64,000 nucleotides of DNA from Breoghania sp037026715 (lineage in GTDB: Bacteria; Pseudomonadota; Alphaproteobacteria; Rhizobiales; Stappiaceae): the NCBI RefSeq assembly GCF_037026715.1, contig NZ_JBANCG010000002.1:434001-498000 (forward strand). The letters run 5' to 3'. Position numbers and translations under genes: made by a program. Below the pieces are notes generated by a model, which was given only the letters and a program-made list of their open reading frames with translations, had not been told where the DNA came from and did no database searches. This document shows, piece by piece, positions 16,372 to 24,483 of the stretch; within the stretch, counting starts at the first letter, position 1, and every line of letters starts with the position of its first letter.

Positions 16372-18534
16372 ATGACCCGAATTCCGGATTTCTCCAAGAT
16401 CGACTATGCCGACGTGGCACCCGCCGCGTCGGAAAAGGGCGGCACGCCCTGGGATACGCCGGAGGAGATCGCGGTCGCGCCCGTCTACGGCACCGCCGAT
16501 CTCGACGGTCTCGATTTCCTCGACACCTGGCCCGGTCTGCCGCCGTTCCTGCGCGGGCCATATCCGACCATGTATGTCCAGCAGCCCTGGACGATCCGGC
16601 AATATGCGGGCTTTTCCACGGCCGAGGATTCCAACGCCTTCTACCGTCGCAATCTTGCGGCCGGGCAGAAGGGCCTGTCTGTCGCCTTCGACCTCGCCAC
16701 ACACCGCGGCTATGACTCAGACCATCCGCGCGTGACCGGCGATGTCGGCATGGCGGGCGTGGCGATCGACAGCATTCTCGACATGCGTACGCTGTTCTCC
16801 GGCATTCCGCTTGACCGGATGAGCGTGTCGATGACCATGAACGGCGCGGTGCTTCCCGTTCTCGCGCTCTATATCGTGGCGGCCGAAGAACAGGGCGTGG
16901 CGCAGGAGAAGCTTTCGGGGACCATCCAGAACGACATCCTCAAGGAGTTCATGGTCCGCAACACCTACATCTACCCGCCGCAGCCCTCCATGCGGATCAT
17001 CTCCGACATCTTCGCCTACACGGCGAAGCACATGCCGAAGTTCAACTCCATCTCCATTTCCGGCTATCACATGCAGGAGGCGGGTGCGACGGCGGATCTG
17101 GAACTCGCCTACACCATCGCCGATGGCATCGAATATGCCCGCGCCGGTGTCGCCGCCGGCATGGATATCGACACGTTTGCACCCCGGCTGTCGTTCTTCT
17201 GGGCGATCGGCATGAACTTCTTCATGGAGGTGGCGAAGCTCAGGGCCGCACGGCTCATCTGGGCAAAGCTGATCCGCGATGAATTCGCACCGAAAAACCC
17301 CAAGTCCCTGTCGCTTCGAACCCATTCGCAAACATCCGGCTGGTCGCTGACGGCGCAAGACGTCTTCAACAACGTCATGCGCACCTGCGTGGAAGCGATG
17401 GCGGCCACGCAAGGCCACACGCAGAGCCTGCACACCAACTCGCTCGACGAGGCGCTGGCGCTGCCGACAGACTTCTCCGCCCGCATCGCGCGCAACACCC
17501 AACTCTTCCTGCAGCAGGAAAGCGGCACTACCCGCACGATCGACCCGTGGGGCGGCTCGTTCTATGTCGAGCGGCTGACCTACGAGCTGGCCGCCAAGGC
17601 CCTGGCCCATATCGAGGAAGTCGAAAAGCTCGGCGGCATGGCCAAGGCCATCGAGAAGGGCATTCCGAAGCTCCGCATTGAGGAGGCTGCCGCCAAGACC
17701 CAGGCGCGCATCGACAGCCGCACCCAGACGGTCGTCGGCGTCAACAAGTACAAGCCGACGCGGGCAGACGACATTGATGTCCTCAAGGTCGACAACGCCC
17801 AGGTGCGCGCTCAGCAGCTGGACAAGCTGAAGCGGCTTCGTGAGACGCGCGACGAGGGCGCGACGGCGGCGGCGCTTGCCGCGTTGACGGCGGGCGCGAA
17901 GGGCGACGGCAACCTGCTGGCGCTCTCCATCGACGCCGCGCGGGCCGGCGCCACGGTCGGCGAGATCTCGAACGCGATGGAGGAGGTCTTCGGCCGTCAC
18001 AAGGCGGAGATCAAGTCGATTTCCGGCGTCTACAAGCGCGAGGTTGGAGCCATGTCGGAGGCGGTGGAGAAAGTGGCGAAGATGGTCGCGGCATTCGAGG
18101 AACACGACGGCCGCCGCCCGCGCATCCTGATCGCCAAGATGGGCCAGGACGGCCATGACCGCGGCCAGAAGGTGATCGCCTCGGCCTTTGCCGATCTCGG
18201 TTTCGACGTCGATATCGGTCCCCTGTTCCAGACGCCGGAGGAAGCCGCGCGCCAGGCGGTTGAGAACGACGTTCATGCGGTGGGCGTGTCGTCGCTCGCC
18301 GCAGGTCACCTGACGCTTGTACCGGCGTTGAGGCAGGCACTCGCCAACGAGGGCCGCGAGGACATCCTGATCGTCGTCGGCGGCGTGATCCCGCCGCAGG
18401 ATTATGAGGCACTGTATCAGGCCGGTGCGGCCGCGATCTTCCCGCCGGGCACGGTGATCGCGGAAAGCGCGATGGAGCTGATCGGTAAATTGAACGAGAA
18501 GCTCGGGTATGGCGAAGCGGAGGCGGCGGAGTAG
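16372..18534 (+). CDS. mutB: Methylmalonyl-CoA mutase large (alpha, catalytic) subunit
   Basis: A 720-residue adenosylcobalamin-dependent mutase. The TIM barrel has the family segments GPYPTMYVQQPWTIRQYAGF and AFDLATHRGYDSDHPRV near the N terminus and ESGTTRTIDPWGGSFYVE near residue 390. The C-terminal B12 domain carries the complete D-G-H-D-R-G motif (GQDGHDRGQKVIASAF) with the cobalt-ligating histidine, then SSLAAGHLTLVP. It rearranges methylmalonyl-CoA to succinyl-CoA, linking propionate, branched-chain amino acid or ethylmalonyl-CoA metabolism to the TCA cycle. Length matches the family. ATG 16372 is preceded by GGAGGCGAG. The partner mutA is directly upstream; the protective GTPase meaB is 33 kb away. 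Confidence 0.95.
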   Translation: MTRIPDFSKIDYADVAPAASEKGGTPWDTPEEIAVAPVYGTADLDGLDFLDTWPGLPPFLRGPYPTMYVQQPWTIRQYAGFSTAEDSNAFYRRNLAAGQKGLSVAFDLATHRGYDSDHPRVTGDVGMAGVAIDSILDMRTLFSGIPLDRMSVSMTMNGAVLPVLALYIVAAEEQGVAQEKLSGTIQNDILKEFMVRNTYIYPPQPSMRIISDIFAYTAKHMPKFNSISISGYHMQEAGATADLELAYTIADGIEYARAGVAAGMDIDTFAPRLSFFWAIGMNFFMEVAKLRAARLIWAKLIRDEFAPKNPKSLSLRTHSQTSGWSLTAQDVFNNVMRTCVEAMAATQGHTQSLHTNSLDEALALPTDFSARIARNTQLFLQQESGTTRTIDPWGGSFYVERLTYELAAKALAHIEEVEKLGGMAKAIEKGIPKLRIEEAAAKTQARIDSRTQTVVGVNKYKPTRADDIDVLKVDNAQVRAQQLDKLKRLRETRDEGATAAALAALTAGAKGDGNLLALSIDAARAGATVGEISNAMEEVFGRHKAEIKSISGVYKREVGAMSEAVEKVAKMVAAFEEHDGRRPRILIAKMGQDGHDRGQKVIASAFADLGFDVDIGPLFQTPEEAARQAVENDVHAVGVSSLAAGHLTLVPALRQALANEGREDILIVVGGVIPPQDYEALYQAGAAAIFPPGTVIAESAMELIGKLNEKLGYGEAEAAE

Positions 18535-18575
18535 GGGGCAGGCGAGGGCGCGTCCCGAGGCGATGGATCTCTCCA

Positions 18576-18607
18576 TGAGGGGACAATTGAAAACCGGGCT
18601 CCCCTCA
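18576..18607. terminator. Hairpin between convergent mutB and dioxygenase genes
   Basis: TGAGGGGA (18576-18583) and TCCCCTCA (18600-18607) form a perfect 8-bp stem with a 16-base loop. The right arm includes the stop codon of the minus-strand gene. There is no strong T-run on either side, so it is a weak terminator candidate at a 70-bp convergent junction. Confidence 0.4.
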
Positions 18608-19636
18608 CACCCGCACCGGCCCATCCGCTGCCGTCTCTCCCACATCCCGCCACACGTTTCTCTTGCCCAGCCGCCGTTCGCGGAAGTCGGCCCAGGCCAT
18701 GTTCAGGGTCATCTGGTTGAACCGGATGCCCGGCAGCGCCAGCGGGTCGAGGCCTGTCCAGGGCAGGAACGGGTTGCGGCGCAGGTTGCCGTTGATCTCC
18801 ACCCGCACCGTCGGCTTCGGCGAGGGCGTGCGGCCGTGGAAGGCGAACGTGTCCGCGATTACCAGCGTGTTGGCCGGAACCGTGACCGCAACCGGATCGC
18901 CGAAGCCGAGCGCTGACAGCTCTGCCTCCTTCACCCGGAAGGAGCCGAGCGCGGTGTGACCACCGGTCTCCAGCGCATGGAGGCTCTGTTCGTATTCCCA
19001 CTTGAGGCGCGCCTCCGTCAGCCGGTGCGAGCCGGGCACGAAGCGGAAGGGGCCATCGTCGGGGCCGACGTCGTCCAGGAACAGCCAGCACTTCACCGTC
19101 GAATGGAAAGTGTCGGCGTGAAGGTCCGTCTGCGGATCGGGCTTGCGGCCCTGCGCCTCGGCCAGAACCGTCTGGATGAAGAACGTGGGCTCGCCGGCGC
19201 GTGAGGACATGTAGTGCATGGCCGCGCGCAGGAACGGGCTCTCCACCACCTCGCGCGTCGCCGGCATGGATGCCAGAAGCGAGGCCGGCAGCGGCACCAT
19301 GCGGGTCACGGTGCGGCCCTGGCGCATCTCGCGGGCCGGAAAGGTGCGGCCGAACACTTCCGCGCGCAGGCGCTTGAAAGCCTCCGGCGCAAGGAAATTC
19401 TCCTTCACCAGAAAGCCGTCGCGATCATAGGCCGCGCGATCGGCGGCATCGACGCGGTGGGCAAGCCGCTTGCGCCGCGCCTCGGCCATCCGAGCGGCGA
19501 TTTCCACCCGCGCGCGATGCAGGCCGCGCTCGTTGAGCCTTCGGTTTCCCAGAATCGGATTGGCCGCGAACGACTTCGCCGGGCTCGCGATTTCGGCCAG
19601 CCACAGCGGGCTCTTGAGAATGTCGTAGGGCGTCAT
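18605..19636 (-). CDS. Phytanoyl-CoA dioxygenase family protein
   Basis: A 343-residue Fe(II)/2-oxoglutarate-dependent oxygenase of the PhyH family. Iron ligands are seen as H-x-D in TDLHADTFHSTVK and a distal histidine in IADTFAFHGRTPS. The segment DVGPDDGPFRFVPGSHRLT is typical of PhyH proteins, and the arginine after the distal histidine (around TVRVEINGN) likely binds 2-oxoglutarate. Substrates of bacterial members vary and none is indicated by the neighbours. ATG 19636 (MTPYDILKSP) is preferred because GAGAGG lies 3-8 bases upstream; a longer frame reaches 19735 but its extension is low-complexity. Confidence 0.82.
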   Translation of the reverse strand: MTPYDILKSPLWLAEIASPAKSFAANPILGNRRLNERGLHRARVEIAARMAEARRKRLAHRVDAADRAAYDRDGFLVKENFLAPEAFKRLRAEVFGRTFPAREMRQGRTVTRMVPLPASLLASMPATREVVESPFLRAAMHYMSSRAGEPTFFIQTVLAEAQGRKPDPQTDLHADTFHSTVKCWLFLDDVGPDDGPFRFVPGSHRLTEARLKWEYEQSLHALETGGHTALGSFRVKEAELSALGFGDPVAVTVPANTLVIADTFAFHGRTPSPKPTVRVEINGNLRRNPFLPWTGLDPLALPGIRFNQMTLNMAWADFRERRLGKRNVWRDVGETAADGPVRV

Positions 19637-19850
19637 CGGCCTCTCGGTGAAGTTCGGTTGAACGGTCGCGGGCGGGCGTTCCGGCCACGCCGTCGTTTCG
19701 TCGCGGGGACCATAACACCCTGCGCGCCAGTGCACAGCTTTGGAAATCTCGCTCCCCGCACCGTCCGGGCACGTTGCCCGACGCGCCGTGATGGCCTAAC
19801 TCTGATGGCCGCGCATATTCGTCGGTCCTTCCAGGGAGTTTTCCGTTTCC

Positions 19851-21245
19851 ATGTCCTCTGACAAACTGTCCGCGGTGCTCGGCCGCATCGATGCCGATTT
19901 CGACAAGAGCCTCGAGCGCCTGTTCGACCTGCTTCGCATTCCTTCAATTTCCACCGACCCCGCGCACGCCGCCGATTGCCGGCAGGCTGCGGAGTGGCTG
20001 GCGAAGGAACTGACCGGCATCGGCATCGAGGCCTCGGTTCGCGAGACCAACGGTCATCCGATGGTGATCGGACACCGTAAGGGCGAGGGCAAGCCGGGCC
20101 CGCACGTGCTGTTCTATGGCCATTACGACGTGCAGCCCGTCGATCCGCTGGATCTGTGGGAGACGGAACCCTTCGCCCCGCGCGTGGCCACGAAGCCGGA
20201 CGGCACCAAGATCATCGTTGCCCGCGGTGCCGCCGACGACAAGGGCCAGCTCATGACCTTCGTCGAAGCCGCGCGCGCCTGGATCGCGGAAGCCGGCGAC
20301 CTGCCGGTCTCCGTCTCCGTCATGCTGGAGGGCGAGGAGGAAAGCGGCTCACCCTCGCTGCGCCCGTTCCTCGATGCCAACGCGAAAGAACTGACGGCCG
20401 ATCTGGCGCTCGTCTGCGACACGGGCATGTGGGACGCCGAGACGCCCGCCATCACCACCATGCTGCGCGGACTTGTGGGCGAGGAAATTACGATCACCGC
20501 CGCCAGCCGCGACCTGCATTCCGGCATGTATGGCGGTCTTGCGCGCAATCCCATCCACGTTCTCGTCGACATCCTCGACGGCCTGCATGACGAGGACGGC
20601 CGGGTCACCGTGCCGAACTTCTACGACGGCGTCATCGAGATGCCGGCCGATGTGAAGGAAATGTGGGAGGGGCTCGGCTTTTCGGCGGACAACTTCCTGG
20701 GAGAGATCGGGCTGAAGCAGCCTGCGGGCGAGACCGACCGCACGCCCCTGGAAAAGATCTGGACGCGGCCGACCTGCGAGATCAACGGCATTTCCGGTGG
20801 CTACCAGGGCGCGGGCTTCAAGACCGTGATCGCCTCGAAGGCATCGGCCAAGGTCTCGTTCCGGCTGGTCGGCAATCAGGATCCGGAAAAGATCCGCGAG
20901 GCCTTCCGTGCCTATGTGCGCTCCAAGGTGCCGGCCGACTGCACGGTGGATTTTGCCGAGCATGGCGGTGCGCCGGCCCTTCGGCTCGATTTCGAGAGCC
21001 CGTCTCTTGCCAAGGCCCGCGATGCATTGAGCACGGAATGGGGCAAGCCGGCGGCGACCATCGGCTGCGGCGGCTCGATCCCGATCGTCGGCGACTTCAA
21101 GTCCCGGCTCGGCATGGATTCGCTGCTCGTTGGCTTCGGGCTCGATGACGACCAGGTGCACTCGCCCAACGAGAAGTACAACATGACGAGCTTCCACCAC
21201 GGCATCCGCTCCTGGGCGCGGATTCTGGACGAGCTGTCGAAGTAG
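19851..21245 (+). CDS. M20 family metallopeptidase (dipeptidase)
   Basis: A 464-residue M20 metallopeptidase similar to carnosinase/ArgE-type dipeptidases. Zinc-site segments are intact: LFYGHYDVQPVDP (first His and general Asp), RGAADDKGQL (bridging Asp), MLEGEEESGSP (catalytic Glu pair), CDTGMWD, and a C-terminal HHGIRSWARIL. The dimerisation lid lies in the middle (RDLHSGMYGGLARNP). It should cleave dipeptides or N-acyl amino acids in the cytoplasm. ATG 19851 follows a weak ribosome binding site. The LOG-family gene begins 28 bp after the stop and is probably co-transcribed. Confidence 0.9.
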   Translation: MSSDKLSAVLGRIDADFDKSLERLFDLLRIPSISTDPAHAADCRQAAEWLAKELTGIGIEASVRETNGHPMVIGHRKGEGKPGPHVLFYGHYDVQPVDPLDLWETEPFAPRVATKPDGTKIIVARGAADDKGQLMTFVEAARAWIAEAGDLPVSVSVMLEGEEESGSPSLRPFLDANAKELTADLALVCDTGMWDAETPAITTMLRGLVGEEITITAASRDLHSGMYGGLARNPIHVLVDILDGLHDEDGRVTVPNFYDGVIEMPADVKEMWEGLGFSADNFLGEIGLKQPAGETDRTPLEKIWTRPTCEINGISGGYQGAGFKTVIASKASAKVSFRLVGNQDPEKIREAFRAYVRSKVPADCTVDFAEHGGAPALRLDFESPSLAKARDALSTEWGKPAATIGCGGSIPIVGDFKSRLGMDSLLVGFGLDDDQVHSPNEKYNMTSFHHGIRSWARILDELSK

Positions 21246-21273
21246 GAATGACAAGAGTGCCCGGAGTGTGAAC

Positions 21274-21864
21274 ATGAGCGAACTGAACGCGATCTGCGTC
21301 TATTGCGGATCCAATCCGGGCAACCGGCCCGACTATCTGGCGGCGGCGGAGGCGCTGGGCGATCTGATCGCCCGGCGCGGCCTGAGGCTGGTCTATGGCG
21401 GGGCTGAAATCGGACTGATGGGCCGTGTGGCGAGTGCCGCGCTTGCCGCCGGCGGCGAGGTCGTCGGCATCATGCCGCAGGCGCTCGTCGATCGCGAGAT
21501 CGCCCACAAGGGGCTCTCCGAACTCCACGTCGTCGCCTCCATGCACGAGCGCAAGAAGATGATGGCCGATCTCTCCGACGGCTTCATCGCGCTGCCCGGC
21601 GGCATCGGCACGCTGGAGGAGCTTTTCGAGGTGTGGACCTGGGCGCAGCTCGGCCACCACGACAAGCCGTGCGGCCTTCTGGATGTGGCGGGCTACTATT
21701 CGAAGCTCGCCGCCTTCCTCGACCATCAGGTTGCGGAAGGCTTCGTGCGCGCCGAACATCGCGCCATGCTGGCGATCGACGCGGATCCGGCGGCGCTGCT
21801 GCAAACCTTTACGGCCTATCAGGCGCCGCACGTGACGAAATGGGTGGAGCGTTCCGACGTTTGA
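21274..21864 (+). CDS. LOG family protein (TIGR00730; nucleoside 5'-monophosphate phosphoribohydrolase-like)
   Basis: A 196-residue LOG protein with the diagnostic motifs ICVYCGSNPG, LVYGGAEIGLMG, MHERKKMM and the catalytic PGGIGTLEELFEVWTW (P-G-G-x-G-T-x-x-E). Family enzymes cleave cytokinin ribotides or purine nucleotide monophosphates to the free base and ribose 5-phosphate. In bacteria they serve nucleotide salvage or cytokinin production; the sequence does not tell which. ATG 21274 is preferred over GTG 21268 given GGAG about 8 bases upstream. It lies 28 bp downstream of the M20 peptidase gene. A hairpin overlaps its stop codon. Confidence 0.9.
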   Translation: MSELNAICVYCGSNPGNRPDYLAAAEALGDLIARRGLRLVYGGAEIGLMGRVASAALAAGGEVVGIMPQALVDREIAHKGLSELHVVASMHERKKMMADLSDGFIALPGGIGTLEELFEVWTWAQLGHHDKPCGLLDVAGYYSKLAAFLDHQVAEGFVRAEHRAMLAIDADPAALLQTFTAYQAPHVTKWVERSDV

Positions 21865-21880
21865 CCGTCGCCAGACGGTC
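21863..21880. terminator. Short hairpin at the LOG/VanZ convergent junction
   Basis: GACCGTC (21863-21869) and GACGGTC (21874-21880) pair perfectly around GCCA, starting inside the LOG stop codon. No T-run follows on the plus strand. With only 42 bp between convergent genes it is the only candidate for ending either transcript. Confidence 0.35.
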
Positions 21881-21906
21881 GGCTCATACGAAAAATGCCT
21901 GCGGCC

Positions 21907-22350
21907 TCAGTCGTTGAGGCCGTGGGCGTTGAGGCCGCGGGCGATGCGGGCGCGTTCGATGAAGCTCAGGTCTTCGGCCGGGAAGGGAGCCGGAACACGG
22001 ATCGACAGGACGCCCGCGGCCGAAAGCGCGCCGATGGCGCTGGCGACGAAATCGATGATCGACATGTCGCGATAGCCGAGCCGTCCCTGGATGATCTCTC
22101 CGGCGGCCGCCAGGATCAGCGCGACGACAAGAGCGGGCACGGCGCTGCCCCGGAAAAATCCCGAAAGCGAAATCGTGAGCAGGGCGAAGAAGACGCCATG
22201 GAACGCCCAGTCATAGGGATGGGCGAGCCCGAGCGGCAGGCCGAAGCCGAGCGCCGCTCCGGTTATGAGCAGAAACGCGGTGGAACTCGCTGTCGCCGGC
22301 GGCACCCTGTCGAAGACGTGTGCAATGCGGACGGAGAGGGAATTCAGCAT
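21907..22350 (-). CDS. VanZ-like membrane protein
   Basis: A 147-residue integral membrane protein with four predicted helices (TAFLLITGAALGFGLPLG, AFHGVFFALLTISLSGFF, VPALVVALILAAAGEIIQG, FVASAIGALSAAGVLSI). The histidine in DWAFHGVFF, the E-x-x-Q in GEIIQG and the S-x-x-D before the last helix are the pattern of VanZ-like proteins, whose molecular role is uncertain. ATG 22350 is chosen because the four-helix core starts soon after; the longer frame to 22476 is poor. It is convergent with the LOG gene. A CtrA-like sequence lies about 90 bp upstream of the start. Confidence 0.68.
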   Translation of the reverse strand: MLNSLSVRIAHVFDRVPPATASSTAFLLITGAALGFGLPLGLAHPYDWAFHGVFFALLTISLSGFFRGSAVPALVVALILAAAGEIIQGRLGYRDMSIIDFVASAIGALSAAGVLSIRVPAPFPAEDLSFIERARIARGLNAHGLND

Positions 22351-22440
22351 GCCGGTGCACCTCTGCTCCAGATCGACGGTGCGGTCTGGTTGCCCAGCGA
22401 AACCGTCGGATTCGTTAGTGCCAGTTTTCGGTCGCATTGG

Positions 22441-22456
22441 TTTACGAATGGTTAAC
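22441..22456 (-). promoter_or_regulatory. CtrA-like binding sequence
   Basis: TTTACGAATGGTTAAC reads on the minus strand as GTTAACCATTCGTAAA, that is TTAA-N7-TAAA with CCAT after the first half, close to the alphaproteobacterial CtrA consensus TTAA-N7-TTAA. One mismatch. It sits about 90 bp upstream of the VanZ-like start, and a further TTAACC lies about 15 bp away. Functional assignment is a guess. Confidence 0.3.
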
Positions 22457-22558
22457 GAAAAGGTTTCCTTAACCAATCCGGCGGCCTTTCCTGCCCGAAA
22501 CGTGTCGTTGAGGCCGTTGCCGGTGCTTCCCGCAGCATTCCCTGCAAGTCTTGCGCTC

Positions 22559-22599
22559 AGAAAAGAAAGAGGCGTTCAGAAGGGGGATCTGAACGCCTC
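22559..22599 (-). terminator. Rho-independent terminator, minus strand
   Basis: GAGGCGTTCAG (22569-22579) and CTGAACGCCTC (22589-22599) form a perfect 11-bp stem with a 9-base loop. On the minus strand it is followed by TTTCTTTTC. It implies a minus-strand transcript arriving from about 22.6-23.1 kb, the best evidence that the small gene upstream, or an RNA there, is really expressed. Confidence 0.8.
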
Positions 22600-22811
22600 A
22601 CGGTACTTTGTTGCAGCCACGCCCGCGCGCGAATGCTGACCGGACTTTCGCGGGAGCTGTTGCGGCATCTCCCGCTTTCCAGTGTCAACGGGCGCCGCGG
22701 AGAGTGAACGGGGCGCCCGATGCCACGTGGCCTGCGACCGACAGGGGGAACGGCCGCTCTCCCCGTACCGCAAGGGAGCTGGAGAGGGCTCCGACTCAAG
22801 CGGCACGGATC

Positions 22812-23084
22812 TCAGTGGTGCAGGTGAACCGGCTGGTCGCGCCCGGTGGTCACGACGGCAAACGGGCTCGTCTGCCGATCGCTCTCAATCGGGGGAGCCA
22901 GGCTCACGAGAGGCAGCAGGAGTGTTTCACGCTTGTCTGTCTGATGCCGCTGCGCCAGCAGGCGCAAGGCGTCGCGAAACAGGGGGTGAAGTATCTTCAG
23001 GCTGTTCCGGTCGAAACGCCGAAGATTTTTCCGCAAACGTCTGTCCGCCTCGTAGGAGTCGTTGTTCTTTGTATTGTCAAACAT
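22812..23084 (-). CDS. Small hypothetical protein, 90 aa
   Basis: I do not recognise this protein. It begins MFDNTKNNDSYEADRRLRKN, continues with a basic amphipathic stretch (RFDRNSLKILHPLFRDALRLLAQ) and ends in a proline-rich and polar tail. No signal peptide or membrane helix. GAGAGGCGAGGG lies about 7-18 bases upstream of the ATG, a plausible ribosome binding site, and a strong same-strand terminator lies about 210 bp past the stop. Base composition of the first half is lower in GC than the neighbours, as is the upstream region. It could be a lineage-specific regulator. Expression would have to be shown. Confidence 0.45.
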   Translation of the reverse strand: MFDNTKNNDSYEADRRLRKNLRRFDRNSLKILHPLFRDALRLLAQRHQTDKRETLLLPLVSLAPPIESDRQTSPFAVVTTGRDQPVHLHH

Positions 23085-23813
23085 AACAGGACCCTCGCCT
23101 CTCTTGGAAGATTACTTTACGGGAACTAATCCCCGAGAAAAAGGGAATAATCCACCGAAAAAAGACGTACTGTGGAAGAAAATGTGGAGAGTTCCGTCTA
23201 ACCCATGAAAATTATGGAAAAAAACCGTCAAGCCAACTTTGCGGCCTCCGTTGGCCTGTGGATAACGTTCTGTTAACGTCTGTTTTTCGTTGCGTGCGAT
23301 GATCGTACGAGCGCGCAGGCGATGTGTCGCAAGCGGTTGTAAAATAAGGCAATATACAGGTTAATACGGATCATCAGCGCAATTCCAAGTAAAGTCCGGA
23401 TGGGCCGGGTGTGCCTCCCCGATCTCGCTTCGTTTGCAAGCGGCGGCCACTGGACATGGTGTTTCCCGTTTTCAGCCGCATGGCCGAGCGGCGTCGGCGC
23501 GGGCGAAAAAAGGGGCTTTGGCAAAAGGTGTTGCGGGCAAGGCGAGGCGAGTTGGTCGACAGGCTCGCCGGAAAGCCGGGCCCTGCCTTCGCCGGTCAAA
23601 GGGGCAAAACAATATCCCGTCAAGTCCGCGATGCCGGATGTAATGGTACAGGGTCCGACTCGGCGCAACTTTCGTGGCCGGGGATTTCGAGGCGTTCAGG
23701 CCGTGGCGACGTACACTTTTCTTTGTCTGTTCCGTGAAACCGGCAGCAGGCCCTCCTGTGTCAGGGCGTGGCGAGCAAGCCGGATCTCCCGCACCACCCG
23801 GCGAACGGGCAAG
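23085..23813. other. Long gap, AT-rich in its first 300 bp
   Basis: No supported gene on either strand; frames of 60-230 codons here are low-quality shadows. 23085-23400 is markedly AT-rich for this genome and presumably holds the promoter of the small minus-strand gene. It includes one perfect DnaA-box sequence, TGTGGATAA (23257-23265). 23400-23813 returns to high GC and ends at the pcaG terminator. An unannotated small RNA is possible but nothing decisive is visible. Confidence 0.45.
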
Positions 23814-23842
23814 AAAAAAGGCTCCGGCGGCAAACCGGAGCC
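23814..23842 (-). terminator. Rho-independent terminator of pcaHG
   Basis: GGCTCCGG (23820-23827) and CCGGAGCC (23835-23842) form a perfect 8-bp stem around CGGCAAA. On the minus strand it is followed by TTTTTT. It lies 30 bases after the pcaG stop. Confidence 0.9.
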
Positions 23843-23871
23843 CTGGTCGTCCGTTGCGATCGCGCAGCGCT

Positions 23872-24480
23872 CTACACGTCGAAGAAAACCGTCTCGTCAT
23901 CGCCCTGCATGTGGATGTCGAAACGATAGACGGTGCCCGTCGGCGTTTCGCGCCGTTCGGCGATCAGCGTGCGGCGGCGCTCTTCCGGCACCGACTGCAT
24001 CACCGGATCGGCCGCGTTCGCCGCCGCCTCGTCGGAGAAGTACACGCGCGTATAGGCATGCACCAGCATGCCGCGGGCGAAGACGATCATGTTGAGATGC
24101 GGCGCCTCGCCTTCCTCAGGTGAGCCCGGCTTTATCGTATCGAACCAGAACTTGTTCTCCGGGTCGGTGCCGGTGCCGCAGCGCCCGAAACCTGTGAAAT
24201 GCGCGTTCGGGCGGCGCGTATCTTCCGGATGGTTGAAACGGCCCTCAGCGTCCGCCTGCCAAATCTCGATCATCGCATCGTTGATCGGGTCGCGGTTGCC
24301 GTCATAGACGATGCCTTCCACGCGGATGCGCTCGCCTTCGGTTTCCGCATCCGTCAGCGTGGTGTCGGCGATCGCGGTGTGCGGGTAGCCGTACTGGCCG
24401 GCAGTCAGGCCGTAGGCGAAGTAGGGGCCCACCGTCTGCGACGGGGTCTGCTTCAGGGCTTCGCTCTTCATCTGGCTCAT
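23872..24480 (-). CDS. pcaG: Protocatechuate 3,4-dioxygenase alpha subunit
   Basis: A 202-residue intradiol dioxygenase subunit, the usual length for PcaG. Family segments: QTVGPYFAYGLT at the N terminus, YDGNRDPINDAMIEIWQADAEGRF, FTGFGRCGT and APHLNMIVFARGMLVHAYTRVYF. The iron ligands of the beta subunit are not conserved, as expected for alpha. With PcaH it opens protocatechuate to 3-carboxy-cis,cis-muconate in the beta-ketoadipate pathway. ATG 24480 lies 3 bp after the pcaH stop, with its ribosome binding site (GGAGG) inside the end of pcaH, so translation is coupled. A terminator follows directly. Confidence 0.95.
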   Translation of the reverse strand: MSQMKSEALKQTPSQTVGPYFAYGLTAGQYGYPHTAIADTTLTDAETEGERIRVEGIVYDGNRDPINDAMIEIWQADAEGRFNHPEDTRRPNAHFTGFGRCGTGTDPENKFWFDTIKPGSPEEGEAPHLNMIVFARGMLVHAYTRVYFSDEAAANAADPVMQSVPEERRRTLIAERRETPTGTVYRFDIHMQGDDETVFFDV

Positions 24481-24483
24481 GTC

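Larger units (their letters stand above)
22351..22811. other. Non-coding gap, 461 bp
   Basis: No supported gene. It holds a CtrA-like site (22441-22456) toward the VanZ-like gene and a minus-strand terminator (22559-22599) that would end a transcript coming from the small gene at 22812-23084. The stretch 22600-22811 between that gene and the terminator carries only poor frames and may be an untranslated 3' region. Confidence 0.45.

Noticed and set aside
16717..18645. 642-codon minus-strand frame opposite mutB
   Set aside because: Same type of antisense shadow; mutB on the plus strand has full family motifs.
23085..23400. AT-rich stretch with a perfect DnaA box as a replication origin
   Set aside because: Only one perfect box, no dnaA, repABC or hemE context. 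Kept only as an AT-rich non-coding region.
23400..24095. 231-codon plus-strand frame upstream of and across pcaG
   Set aside because: Cys/Arg/Ser-rich, no motif, and overlaps pcaG and its terminator on the opposite strand.
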